This document shows, one piece after another, positions 24,704-35,300 of a stretch of 64,000 bases of DNA. Within the stretch, counting starts at the first letter, position 1; every line of letters starts with the position of its first letter. The stretch spans positions 61,520,119 to 61,584,118 of the forward strand of contig CM043952.1 in the NCBI GenBank assembly GCA_014529385.2, given 5' to 3'. The notes under the pieces are model-generated. The model was not told the DNA's origin and ran no database searches. It saw only the letters and a list, made by a program, of their open reading frames with translations. The DNA is from Adiantum capillus-veneris. Lineage: Eukaryota; Streptophyta; Polypodiopsida; Polypodiales; Pteridaceae. The position numbers were made by a program, and so were the translations under genes.

Positions 24704-26272
24704 GATATAGACATGTGCTTATAGATCTATCTCAACACGGGGCCAATGGTAAAGAAGCTAACCAATGGATCATAAGACCTTAGGGTTAGCTTCATTGAAG
24801 ACCTCCAATAATGTGTGTAAAAGTCCTTTGACCTTAGGTAAGCTAGGGCTGAGCTTGAGGCGCGGAAACCCGACCCAGCTCGAGGTGCTTGTCCTGCTTG
24901 TCATGCCTGATGACTAAGGTGCTTGAGGTGCTTGATGATTGAGGTGCTTGAGATGCTTGAGGTGCTTAATGATTGAGATGCTTGAGGTGCTTGACATGCT
25001 TGAGATGTTAGGGTTGCACTTGAGGTGAGAACCCAGCCCAAGCTTAAAGTGCTTAAGGGCCAAGCTTGTGGTGGGAACTGGGCCTATGCATGAGGGGTTG
25101 AGGTGTCAAAAAGTCAAAGATTCAATCCTTACAAGGAGGGGGCGAGCCCTACATGAGGGGGGATGAGAGAGAACACCCACACACTCACACAAGGCATGCA
25201 TGGTACAAAGAAAGCAAAAGAGACACTTGTCAAGTTCCTCCTCATGTTGCCCTCATTGTGTGCCTGAAGCCTATTGGTTGGCCACCCAAGGGGTCCAATG
25301 ATACTTTAGGAGATTTAATTAATTGATTTTGAATTTATCTAGCCCTCTCTCTCAAAAGGGAAAGGGGGGACACTTGTCTCAAGGCTACCCTTGCTGCTTG
25401 TAATGCCTCCTGCTTATGATTGGCTAGGTCTGGAGGGGTCCAATGAGCTTCAAGCATGAGCTACAAGGGGGGGTCAACCCAAGCAAGCTAGGGGGTTGCT
25501 TAGGGGGTATACTCACCCACACACACTCACAAACACTCTCATTGTGTGCTAGGCAAGGTGCAAGAGCTCCATCTCCTTCTCCAAGCTCCTTGAGAAGTTG
25601 AGAGCCTACACCAACACTCTTGGCTATGGAATGCAAATCCAGCCAAGAGCTATGCTTCAATGCTTAAGCTTTCCATCTTCTCCATCTTCATTACTATGCT
25701 ATTATGTATGCTAAGCAAGAAGAGTGATGATAAGTGAGGAATTATTTCTTTCTCCTATGGAATAATTCTTCTTCCTCTTCCCTACCCTCATTCCCTTCTA
25801 GCTCTCTCCACCTTCGAAGGTGTTGGAGGTCTTGGGACTGAGGCTTGGGATAGTTAATGCTTTCCACAAAGTGCATGTTATGCTTATTGCAAGAAGGCTA
25901 ATGGTTTATTGCAAGTAGATTAGTTACTTAATGCAAGTAGATTAATTGTATTGCAAGGTAGATTAATTGTTGCTTTAGGCACAAGTTGATGCATAAAAGT
26001 ATACATCTTCATGCACTCAAATGATTTAGGGAACACAAAGACTAATGATGTTCACGAGTTCTTGACTGTTTTCAAGCTAAGATTGATTGTTGATATTATG
26101 CAAAATCTTGGTGTATGAAGCTTCCATCTCCATACTGCCAAAGAGGTTTCAAGGAACACAAAGATTGTATTGTACCAAGTCTCTTTTAATGAGAGAATCT
26201 ATAATACAAATGCCTTTTGGAGGGGGGACCGGCTCCACATAAATCCGGTCCTCAACTATTGTCATATTCTCT

Positions 26273-26343
<71 letters not shown>

Positions 26344-26439
26344 AAGGTATTGCTCATGCATAGTTAATTAAGTGTTATGATTAAGTTGCTACTACCAATT
26401 AAGTCCACCATCTATGCTCTCAAAGTTGCTCACTCTAAT
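24704..26439. other. Presumed LTR/flank of element A, with a minisatellite
   Basis: A 12-24-bp minisatellite (variants of gaggtgcttgatgatt, gagatgcttgaggtgctt) spans about 24893-25015. TC run 26277-26340. The downstream part must contain the left LTR of element A, which ends at 26486, but its start could not be fixed. No gene seen. Confidence 0.5.
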
Positions 26440-26487
26440 TCTCTTAATTCCGCTATTCTCTAAGTTCATAGGCCATTTCCATTACAT

Positions 26488-26499
26488 TGGTATCAGAGC
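26488..26499 (+). other. Primer-binding site of element A
   Basis: TGGTATCAGAGC is complementary to the 3' end of initiator tRNA-Met. It lies one base after ...ttaca (26486), a CA-type LTR end. It fixes element A on the plus strand, with gag following about 400 bp downstream. Confidence 0.8.
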
Positions 26500-26901
26500 A
26501 TTTGGTTTCTCTTTTCTTGCTTAAGAAGAGAGGTCCTTAAGTAGCCTATAAATGGTTGATGTTGTTAATTATCTTAGGGTAAGTGGAACTGGGATCTATT
26601 ATCGGTTTTGTTGAGCCCACTATGTGGGATATGGTGCACACCTCGGGAGCTTTGGACTTAATAATGGAGTCTTTTTAGACTTGCCTACGGTTTTTACCAT
26701 TATTGAGCCATAAGAAGTCCGAAAGGAGCTAACCCTCGGCAACTCTGCTATGTTAGACCTACTCCTCTACTCTCTATAATTAACCACTTTGAGCCATGGG
26801 TGTAGATACTTAAGAGCCGATTTTCAAAGGCTAAGAGGAGTGGCAACTAAGGCTTTGAATTGCCAAATCATACACTAAGTATATACGTAAATTTTGTTAA
26901 C

Positions 26902-27695
26902 ATGGCTGACAATAATCAAGAGAGTAGAACGAGCATTGATAACTTTAATTTTGCACATGAAGGTGCTAATGATGATGCTCCCATGTTTATCAAGTGTCTT
27001 GTTTCTAAGCTGCAACAAGCTATGGGAAACCCAGCCCTACAAGGTGAAGTTTTCCAACAACTTCATAGTTATGGGATTCTCCAAACTCCCCCAAAAGAGA
27101 GAGCACCTGATAAGTCTCTTCAAGAGATTTCCAAGAGAGGGCTCTCTACGGTGAGAGAAGAGGAGAACCCATATGAAGTGCTTAAATGATTACTAGCGGG
27201 CTTACCTCCATCCAAGAAGAAAGGTGAAGTCTCTACTATACAGCATTCCCCAAGAGAAGGAGAAAGAAGTGAGTCTCCCAATACTTCTGAAGATGTGGCT
27301 CCAAGAAGACGGCAGCCTCAACGATCTCCAACTCCCCCCAAGAGAGAAAGATTGTTGGAAAGTCCTCCTCCTCGTTATCACAAAAAGGAAGAGAGGTACC
27401 AAAAGAAGGAAAAGGAGAGAAAGAGGTCACCCTCTTCTCCATCTTCATCATCTTCCTCATATTCCAATGAAGGTAGTGGCTCTTCTCTCAAAGAGCCCAA
27501 AAGGAAAGGCCATCGCAAGCCCTCTCCGGTATGGAGAAGGTCCAAGAAGCTAAAGAAGTTCAAGGAGGGAGGAAAGGACACCACTTTTCTTACCTATGAT
27601 GGCACCTTTGGTGCTACGGACAAGATCTTGGCCTTCATCCAACAGTTTGAGGTGGCCTTTGGTGATGAGGACTTCATGGAGTCCTCTAAATTGTG
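26902..27695 (+). pseudogene. Element A gag, 5' part
   Basis: Starts at an ATG giving MADNNQESRTS. One frame runs to the B insertion except for a TGA at 27187-27189 (context NPYEVLK-stop-LLAGLPPSKKK, likely CGA to TGA). A highly basic, Ser-rich stretch (RRRQPQRSPTPPKRER, KERKRSPSSPSSSSSS) precedes the start of the capsid-like domain (FLTYDGTFGATDKILAFIQQFEVAFGDEDF). The protein would be the capsid precursor of the retrotransposon. It is cut at codon Leu-Cys by B, with the target sequence ttgtg at 27691-27695. Confidence 0.75.
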
Positions 27696-27996
27696 TGTTA
27701 ACCCTCGTGGCTCACGGACACCCTATCGCCTACGACGGACACTGTAACCATATTATTTATTTAAGTAGAGTCAGGCACCGGGCTTGTCGGTCCAATAGGG
27801 AAAGGTAGAGTGATCGCCGATGAGAGGCGCACTCTAACTGGGACATTCAAGGGATTAGTTGGCTAAGCATGGGCGCCCAAGTGTGAATGGGGTGAGCTCC
27901 TATAAAAGCCAACTAAACCTAATTTTTACTCATTCTCTCATTTGTGCAATAGAAGAGTGCTCTTGCTCCATCTCCATCTTCTTCTTCTTCACCTCC

Positions 27997-28055
<59 letters not shown>

Positions 28056-28280
28056 GGAGAGTGTGTGTGCGATCGAGCATTACGAAGGCACGACGGCGGC
28101 GAGGCGGTTGAGCGCGGCACGACTGCAGCTTCTTCTTCATCGCGGCGAGGAATCCACCACGAAGGCGAGCGTAGAGCGGTGAGTGACACACCCTTTGTTC
28201 TCTTGAGCTTGCTCGTTTAGGCTTGTTGTGTGCTTGGAGCCGTTTGTGGCTCGCACACGGTGTATTGGCAAGTCCCTTGC
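27696..28280 (+). repeat. Extra inverted LTR of element B
   Basis: Full-length LTR sequence in the orientation opposite to B's other two LTRs: starts tgttaaccctcgtgg, TATA box tataaaa at 27901-27907, microsatellite (GT)n(GA)n at about 28000-28056. It ends ...ccttgcttcgacagtgcgg, missing the last ~13 bases found in the 5' LTR. Forms the left arm of a 1.17-kb palindrome with the 3' LTR, spacer 28281-28292. Confidence 0.9.
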
Positions 28281-28292
28281 TTCGACAGTGCG

Positions 28293-28517
28293 GCAAGGGA
28301 CTTGCCAATACACCGTGTGCGAGCCACAAACGGCTCCAAGCACACAACAAGCCTAAACTAGCAAGCTCAAGAGAACAAAGGGTGTGTCACTCACCGCTCT
28401 ACGCTCGCCTTCGTGGTGGATTCCTCGCCGCGATGAAGAAGAAGCTGCAGTCGTGCCGCGCTCAACCGCCTCGCCGCCGTCGTCCCTTCGTAATGCTCGA
28501 TCGCACACACACTCTCC

Positions 28518-28562
<45 letters not shown>

Positions 28563-28867
28563 ACAAGGAGGTGAAGAAGAAGAAGATGGAGATGGAGCAA
28601 GAGCACTCTTCTATTGCACAAATGAGAGAATGAGTAAAAATTAGGTTTAGTTGGCTTTTATAGGAGCTCACCCCATTCACACTTGGGCGCCCATGCTTAG
28701 CCAACTAATCCCTTGAATGTCCCAGTTAGAGTGCGCCTCTCATCGGCGATCACTCTACCTTTCCCTATTGGACCGACAAGCCCGGTGCCTGACTCTACTT
28801 AAATAAATAATATGGTTACAGTGTCCGTCGTAGGCGATAGGGTGTCCGTGAGCCACGAGGGTTAACA
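28293..28867 (-). repeat. Element B 3' LTR
   Basis: Direct repeat of 36901-37478 on the minus strand. It lacks about 27 bases of the U5 end present in the 5' LTR (tgtgcgctcc...tcgaag). Ends gggttaaca at 28867. TATA box on the minus strand at 28656-28662. By eye only one substitution (cggctcc versus tggctcc) plus dinucleotide length separates it from the 5' LTR. Confidence 0.9.
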
Positions 28868-30085
28868 TTGCCCCCCTTTCTGATGTAGATTCCGTCCTCG
28901 GAAGCTATTGAGTTGAAGCTTGGTATGTCCATGTTGTAGAGCATCTAGATTTGAATCTGCAAGGCAAAGTCACTGTTTTAGCAAGCGGAATTATATTGCC
29001 ATAAATCATGAGGGGAATGTAAAGTACATGTGGAAATGAGTAATTGCAAGACTTATGAAATGTTAGACTGCCATTAAGGACAAATAAATTGCACTTTGAG
29101 TAGATTAATTAATCAAGATTTTTGAGCTTATGGGTGAGTCTATCAATTAGTTAGCTATGACTAAGGTTAAAACAACTACTCTAGTACTAGCTAAGCTAAG
29201 AAGATTATCTAAATGCAAGATTCTCTAATTATGCTTTTCAGCTTTGATTAGCCAACTCGCTCTCACAACTGCAAACAAAAGCTTGAAATGTTAACTGTAA
29301 GCTCAATGGAAGTCTTTTAATTTTTCTTTATCTTTTTTTAATACTTTTTTACTTTGGGTCACAATCATGTGACGTGTGTGCTTATTTTGTATGTCCGGCG
29401 TTTTTTGCTTCTCAAGGAAAACCGCCCACACTGGGAACCTCTAGGGCTCTAGTACCATAGACAATACATGTGAGTGAAGTACCAATTCAAGCCAGGATTT
29501 CTCTTCCAGCATAAGATTTTTCATTTGTGGCACTTATGTTTTTTTTTTGCTTCCATTTCCTTGGTATTCGCACTAGTGTTTTTTGTTGTTTGAGTGAGCA
29601 AGCCTTTCTCTGCCTAAAACATTCCTAAGGTCTCAAATACTCGGATAATTTTATTAGCTAGGCCTAGTGGTCAAGTAAATGAGTTAACCTAAAGTCACGG
29701 TCTCCTAATCTCCAGGCTCATCCATAAGATTAAACTGGAGTTCAATCAACTTAAGCAAAGACAAATTTATACATCTATAATGGCAGATAACAATCATAAC
29801 TATTGCACTCAAACAAAGAATGAAAAATCATTATTAGCAATTACACATATCCACCAACATTAATCATGGAAAGTAGTACACCTGGAGGTATGGAGTGGCT
29901 CATTTCGTTGAAGCAGATGTCCTCAGCCATGTGGATGGAGATCCATATAAGTCCTACCTAACACATCCAAAAACAGGCACTATACCTCTAGGAGGCATGT
30001 CAGTGTGAAAAATTAAAACTCCTAAAAAACAAACTCAAAACACAATCTAGACCCCTAACCTACCTATCTGTCACCCCTTTTAGAA
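28868..30085. other. Element B 3' non-coding region
   Basis: Between the last short ORF and the 3' LTR. AT-rich; no RT, RNase H or integrase motif was seen in any frame. A C-rich run just right of the LTR (28869-28879, ttgccccccttt) is the polypurine tract on the minus strand. Confidence 0.6.
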
Positions 30086-30517
30086 TCAAGGAAAGAGGAT
30101 ATTATATAAACCGGGTGGCCACCCTAAGGCTAGGCCTCTATCCTCATCATCTAGATAAATAAAATCGTTGTCCGTGAGGCCATAGTCTTCCTCGGTCTCT
30201 ATTAGTTCCTCTTCATCATCCTCTTGTGCAAGCATGCTAATCAAGAACCTCGTGATGCGTGGATACTCATCTTGTGCAAAAGAATAAGCATGTGCCATTG
30301 GAGACACATTCGCTACTGGGTAGGGATCACTAGTTAGCCATAGACGTATCAGCCATTCTAACTCCTCAAAATTTCTCTCACATGCAAGGCTCTCTATCAA
30401 ATCCCATTCGCAAGAAAGTATAGGGTAGCATACGTAGAACACTTGAGGAAAAGACAAAGGGTACCTTTCATCAAAAATAGAAGTGCATGCCTCTGGTGAA
30501 GTAGCCATTTCTGACAA
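30086..30517 (-). CDS. Element B accessory ORF, acidic, unknown function
   Basis: 143 codons from an ATG giving MSEMATSPEAC. The C-terminal half is strongly acidic (QEDDEEELIETEEDYG, then DNDFIYLDDEDRG). No known domain recognised and no zinc or enzyme motif. It lies downstream of the protease and the WVPK ORF and reads in the same direction. It could be a real accessory product or a remnant of a captured or former pol region; the intact frame in a young element is the only support for function. Confidence 0.45.
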   Translation of the reverse strand: MSEMATSPEACTSIFDERYPLSFPQVFYVCYPILSCEWDLIESLACERNFEELEWLIRLWLTSDPYPVANVSPMAHAYSFAQDEYPRITRFLISMLAQEDDEEELIETEEDYGLTDNDFIYLDDEDRGLALGWPPGLYNILFP

Positions 30518-30789
30518 GACAGATAGATTTGGTTAGGCCTTTAAAACATAAGAGTTGTTTTTGTGTGTTGCTTGAATTGACACGGTGAATTTGGACTTAT
30601 ATGTAAGATCTGATAGGGTGCTCTCTCATTGCTAGGCGCTCTTGCTCTTTACTATTTTTGTTTTTTTGTGAGTATAAGGCTATATATATACATTCCCTAA
30701 GATTGGAATTGAGAGGTCAGGGAGGAAGGTTGAGAGGGGAGCGAGTGAATGATTGATGTTAGCAAACACTCCCCCCTTCCTTGGGTAGA

Positions 30790-31305
30790 TCATACCTTTT
30801 GGAATGAGGTCGTCACCTTTTGAAACCAATTGTTCCAAGTTGTTATGGGTGAAGGTTTTAACCAATAGTTTTCGACCGCCCTATGCGTTTCATCTAGTTG
30901 CAAGGGTGGTAAGGTACTCTCCCAGGATCGAACTTGAAGTGGTTCATCAGGTGATTCTTGAACACTGGGAGGTGTGGATTCTTTTGTAGCTTCATGGAGG
31001 TCCACTACTATAGATGGAGGCGGTGTAGAAGCTTTTACCTCTATGGATGTATTACATGAGGAGCTAGAAGCTTCATGGGACTCCCCCCTTCCTGAGCTAG
31101 GTGGAACAAATCGTTCTTTCTTTGGTACCCAAACTAGCTCGGGAGCGGGTGTGTAGCATTCTGTGATTGTTTTCTTTCCACGATCATTGATTCGTTTTGG
31201 AGATACGGGATTGGGCTCACTTGGGTCGGGTGATAGGTAAGAGCACAATCTACGTTTTGGCACCCAGATTTGATCATTTCCTTGATAGTAGCCTTGGGCT
31301 TCCAA
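30790..31305 (-). CDS. Element B accessory ORF with WVPK motifs
   Basis: 171 codons starting MEAQGYYQGNDQIWVPKRR. It is Pro/Ser-rich and contains two copies of a WVPK motif (QIWVPKRRL, LVWVPKKER); a third (YKWVPKASL) closes the upstream protease ORF, ending a few dozen bases before this one starts. No enzyme motif. The spacing suggests it could be the tail of the protease polyprotein separated by a stop and shift (31306-31355). Function unknown. Confidence 0.45.
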   Translation of the reverse strand: MEAQGYYQGNDQIWVPKRRLCSYLSPDPSEPNPVSPKRINDRGKKTITECYTPAPELVWVPKKERFVPPSSGRGESHEASSSSCNTSIEVKASTPPPSIVVDLHEATKESTPPSVQESPDEPLQVRSWESTLPPLQLDETHRAVENYWLKPSPITTWNNWFQKVTTSFQKV

Positions 31306-31355
31306 TAGTCATTTAGGGATCCATCGCAACATTTTCTTACTTTTCTTGGAGCGAG

Positions 31356-32228
31356 TCAAGGCTTCTGTTTTTTAGCATTAGCTATGGTCACTAAAGAAGC
31401 TTTAGGGACCCACTTGTATGTTTTCTTCGTTACATTAGGATGAGTCTTGTCGGAAGCGATATGCATTGCTTGTAGCATATTTAAGGGTATAGGCATTTCA
31501 TCCCCCTCAGGTGTTACCCAGGTCGTCCCCCTATTTTCCCAAGTGTCTATGGTTGATGCTAGGTGGACCCAATCCACATTGTCCGACTCAGTCATCCCAG
31601 GTAGGATATCCATATAAGGAGAATCTTGGCCAATGTCTGTATCCTTCTTACAAGTGTAACAATATTGTAGTGGGGCCGAGTGAACTGTGGTGTTAGAGCG
31701 ATGATCAATAATGGTTTTACTCCCTAAGGGGTGTACCTTACCAGTCACCAAATCCACTCTAAGGACAGAGTCTTGGAATTGCAAATAGACATGATTTTTA
31801 GACCAATCATGAACCATTTGTGCTTCCCTCATGAATGGTCGTCCTAAAATCATTTCATATGACATAAGGTGTTTAGAGAAATCCATTACAATGAACGTAT
31901 GTCGTACCTTGTGTCCTAGAACTTTGATCTTAAGATCCTTGAGCATCCCCATAGGTTTGGCTATGGTACCATTTGCCATCTTTACCACAATGTTAGTAAC
32001 ACTGAGGCGGGGTTTTCCCATGGATTCCCAACAATCTTTTGTAACGATGCTAACTCCCACACCACCATCAAGAATTCCCTTTATAGTTAATCCCTTGGTA
32101 GTGATGGGTAGGGTCGCATTAGACTCGTCGCCTTCAAAATACTGCCCTAATTCGTTAATGGGTACCTCAATCACAGACTCGTGTCCATCTAAGTCAAGTG
32201 ATTGCACATGATTTTCCTCATCAATCAT
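31356..32228 (-). CDS. Element B aspartic protease ORF
   Basis: 290 codons. The retroviral-type aspartic protease core is at about residues 40-150: TIKGILDGGVGVSIVT carries the catalytic Asp (DGG in place of DSG/DTG, common in plant gypsy), VKMANGT the flap region, and YEMILGRPFM the conserved ILGRPF/W motif. It would cleave the gag precursor. The frame is intact over its length, then ends YKWVPKASLVTIANAKKQKP-stop. No RT follows, unlike autonomous gypsy where protease runs directly into RT. Separated from the gag ORF by about 120 bases. Confidence 0.75.
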   Translation of the reverse strand: MIDEENHVQSLDLDGHESVIEVPINELGQYFEGDESNATLPITTKGLTIKGILDGGVGVSIVTKDCWESMGKPRLSVTNIVVKMANGTIAKPMGMLKDLKIKVLGHKVRHTFIVMDFSKHLMSYEMILGRPFMREAQMVHDWSKNHVYLQFQDSVLRVDLVTGKVHPLGSKTIIDHRSNTTVHSAPLQYCYTCKKDTDIGQDSPYMDILPGMTESDNVDWVHLASTIDTWENRGTTWVTPEGDEMPIPLNMLQAMHIASDKTHPNVTKKTYKWVPKASLVTIANAKKQKP

Positions 32229-32351
32229 AATCGAGTCAGGCCTATTTGGTGGCGCAAACTGCGGTAATCCCGTTCGTAGCTCTCCATTAAGGAATGCTCG
32301 AAGTGCAAGGAATAACTCAGGATCTCCATACAGCTTTGCTATGATCGTGGT

Positions 32352-35300
32352 TCAGACCTCAGAAGACATGAAGTCCACTAGTTTGGCAACATTCATTGGC
32401 ATTTTGCAGGGTGTAGGTCCTTGACTAGGAACTGGTGAGGATGGAATCTCATATTCCTCAATGGGATCAGGTATTCCTTCGTTAAACATCCTTTCCAACA
32501 AGAAGGGTGTATGCTCACTTTCTGATGTCCCGTCCTCACTCCCTTCTTGGATGATACTAGATATGGCTAACGGTCTATGGTTCATGTGGGGTGGATGAAC
32601 TTGCGTGGGAAACACTGTGTCATGAATTTTGGCATGCATGGGTTCTGGTTCTAGTTTCCTTTGAGTCTCCTCCACTAAACCTCTTAGATGTTTCACCTGC
32701 TCAATCTCGTCTACTGGGTTTGGGTACGTCCCAATCTTCTTTTTACGATTCTTTCCTTTTTGCCCCTGCGGTTTATCTTGGGGGTCTTGGATTGGATTTG
32801 GAAACACTTGTGGTGTTTTCAGAGGCTCTTTATGATTTTCTCTTATTCGGTTTTCATTTGGTTCCATGTTACGGTTTTCTTTGTCGGTCTTTCTCTTTGT
32901 GGTATTGGTTCTAGTCTCCATTGTCTCGACTGAATCTGAATCATCCTCGAGGTCATTCATATACACGGGGTCATCTCCTGTTCCTATGTTTGTTTTGGAA
33001 CTTGGCTTTGAATTTTCCGTATTCTGCGACTTCTTCCTTCGTGTCTTCTTTTTCTTTGCTTGGATAACTGACGCGGTATCTCTCTCTTCGAGGATATGTC
33101 CTGGCCCTTGAAGCATGGACCGTGTAATCGCATAAGCGGGTGCGACGGGTGGTATTGGCGATGTCACACTAGCAATTTCGACCAAATTCAGGGGTGTGAT
33201 TTTAGACGCATTTGGGTTATAGGGGCATTGGGCAATCAAGTGATCTATGCCACAACGATTACATGTGAGTATTGGCATTGCAGACGTGCTCCCTTGATTC
33301 ATTTGCATCTGTGCAGCATTCTTTTGCAGCCTAATAGGGCACTCCGCTGCTCGATGTGGTCCACCACACTCGTAGCATTGAAGAGGTGGCCTCCTAGCCT
33401 GGGTGTTGATATTTTGACCTCTGGATGCGAGAGCAGCAGCTTGATAAACCAGCTTGACTTGTCCCCAACAATCTTCCATGTAGTATATAGGACACTCTTC
33501 CAATGTATCAAGTCCGTAGGCAATACTAGTGTCTATTTTCTCCTCACAGCCATCTGCATAAGCATTAGATGGCTCGCAACCCACTTGGTTCATAGGGGTG
33601 ACTCTTGGATGCGGGGGCTGCGGTCCTAGCACAGGAGGTGGTAACGGTGTAGCTTGTACAACATTTTGAGATCTAGGGACCATGTGTTGCGGTAGTTGCT
33701 CAACAAGTGGAGTAGGCATCAATACAGGAGCTCGAGGCGCATCCGTCCAGGCTACAGGTGGTCTATTTGCCATCATACGTTTGATCATTAAACAATCCTT
33801 AGCTTGGTGACCATACCTACCACATGCGTTGCCAGTTCCATTAAATTTTACTCTAAACGTAGGGCACTCACTAGTGCTATGTGGACCTAAGAAAATGGAA
33901 CACCATTGTTGCTCCCTTCTTGGATACATGTGACTATTTTGAGCTGGTCGATTATCCTTAAGAGACTCTTGGATTGCCTTGGTGAGGTCTGTCAAGAATG
34001 TCTCAAATACCTTTGGCTCATTGGCAATGGGCTTTGCAGTCATGGGTTCATACTCAATGGCTTGTGATCTAGTGGATCTCGTGTCAGTAGACACCCTCAT
34101 GCCTGCTATCATCAAGTTGTCCTCTAATTGGATTGCATTGGCAGTGACATCTTCCCAGGTTGTGATACCTCTAATCACTAGTCCATTATAGATTCCTTCA
34201 TTCCTCAACCCTCGAATGAATCGATCAAGCAGTTGGTTATTGTTGAAGCGCTCATTTACAGGGCAACGAGAGTTTAAGTGCTTTAGACGGCTAATGAAGT
34301 CCCTTACTGACTCTCCTTCCTTACGTTCGGCCTTCTGTAGCTGAGATGCTACACCCCAAAGCACACCTTCTCGTATGTACTCCTTTAGAAACAACCTTCG
34401 AAGGGTAGGGTAGATTGTTTTCTCGTCCACCCTTAGGGTTCTATACCAATCTCCAGCCTTCCCACTTAATGTCAAGCTTAAGGCATTGCACTTATGTAGT
34501 TCGTTACGTTCCCCTAAGGAATCACATACTTGTTCAAACACTTCAATGTGTTTCCTAGCATCTTCGTCCCCATTGAATTTTTGTGTGAGTTTGGCGATTT
34601 GTACTGCCTTACTTCTAGGCTCTCTATCAGATGCGTGACGCATATTTTCCGCGATAGATCGACCTATGGTTTGAGCAAACGCTGCCAAGTCACCTATGTG
34701 AGGAGGCAGGGCCGGTGGAGGTACTCTTGGAATCATATGTGGGAGAGGGACGGGTACCGGTCTTGGCATATGTGTGGATGATGCAGGATATGGAACATAA
34801 CCGGGCATAGGTCCACTCGGATAAGGGCTAGGGAGCGGCACTCGAGGAGCGTAAACAAGTGGTACTATTGGAGGTGTGGGGGCCATGTGTGCATAAGGAG
34901 CTAGAGGCACATACGGTCGAGGCCCCATATTAGGTACTACGACACTAGGTAGTGGCACTGCGCTAACCGTAGATGTCATCGGTACATTCTCTATCAGGCT
35001 TATCCCTGGAGTGAGCACTGGGTTTTCCTTAATAGAGGGTTGAGCCAAGTTAGGGAAGCTAAATTTTTCGCTCGGAGGCTCAAATTGCATAGAGACCCCA
35101 GGTGAAATGACGTAAGATGGGTCCATGGGGCTCATTAGAGGAGTCTCCATTTGTGATAGAGTAGGCTGTTGAGCCTTGCTCGTATCCAGAAATCTCATGG
35201 GGCCAGTTGAGAGTATATTTACCCCTCGGTTTTGCCTTTCTAATTGAATAATGCCATGGATAACATTACAGATCATTTTCTGTTGATCTTCGATGCTCGT

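Noticed and set aside
27942-28644. ORFs on both strands around 28 kb, repeated near 37 kb
   Set aside because: They lie inside the B LTRs, including the microsatellite; the same frames recur only because the LTR recurs.
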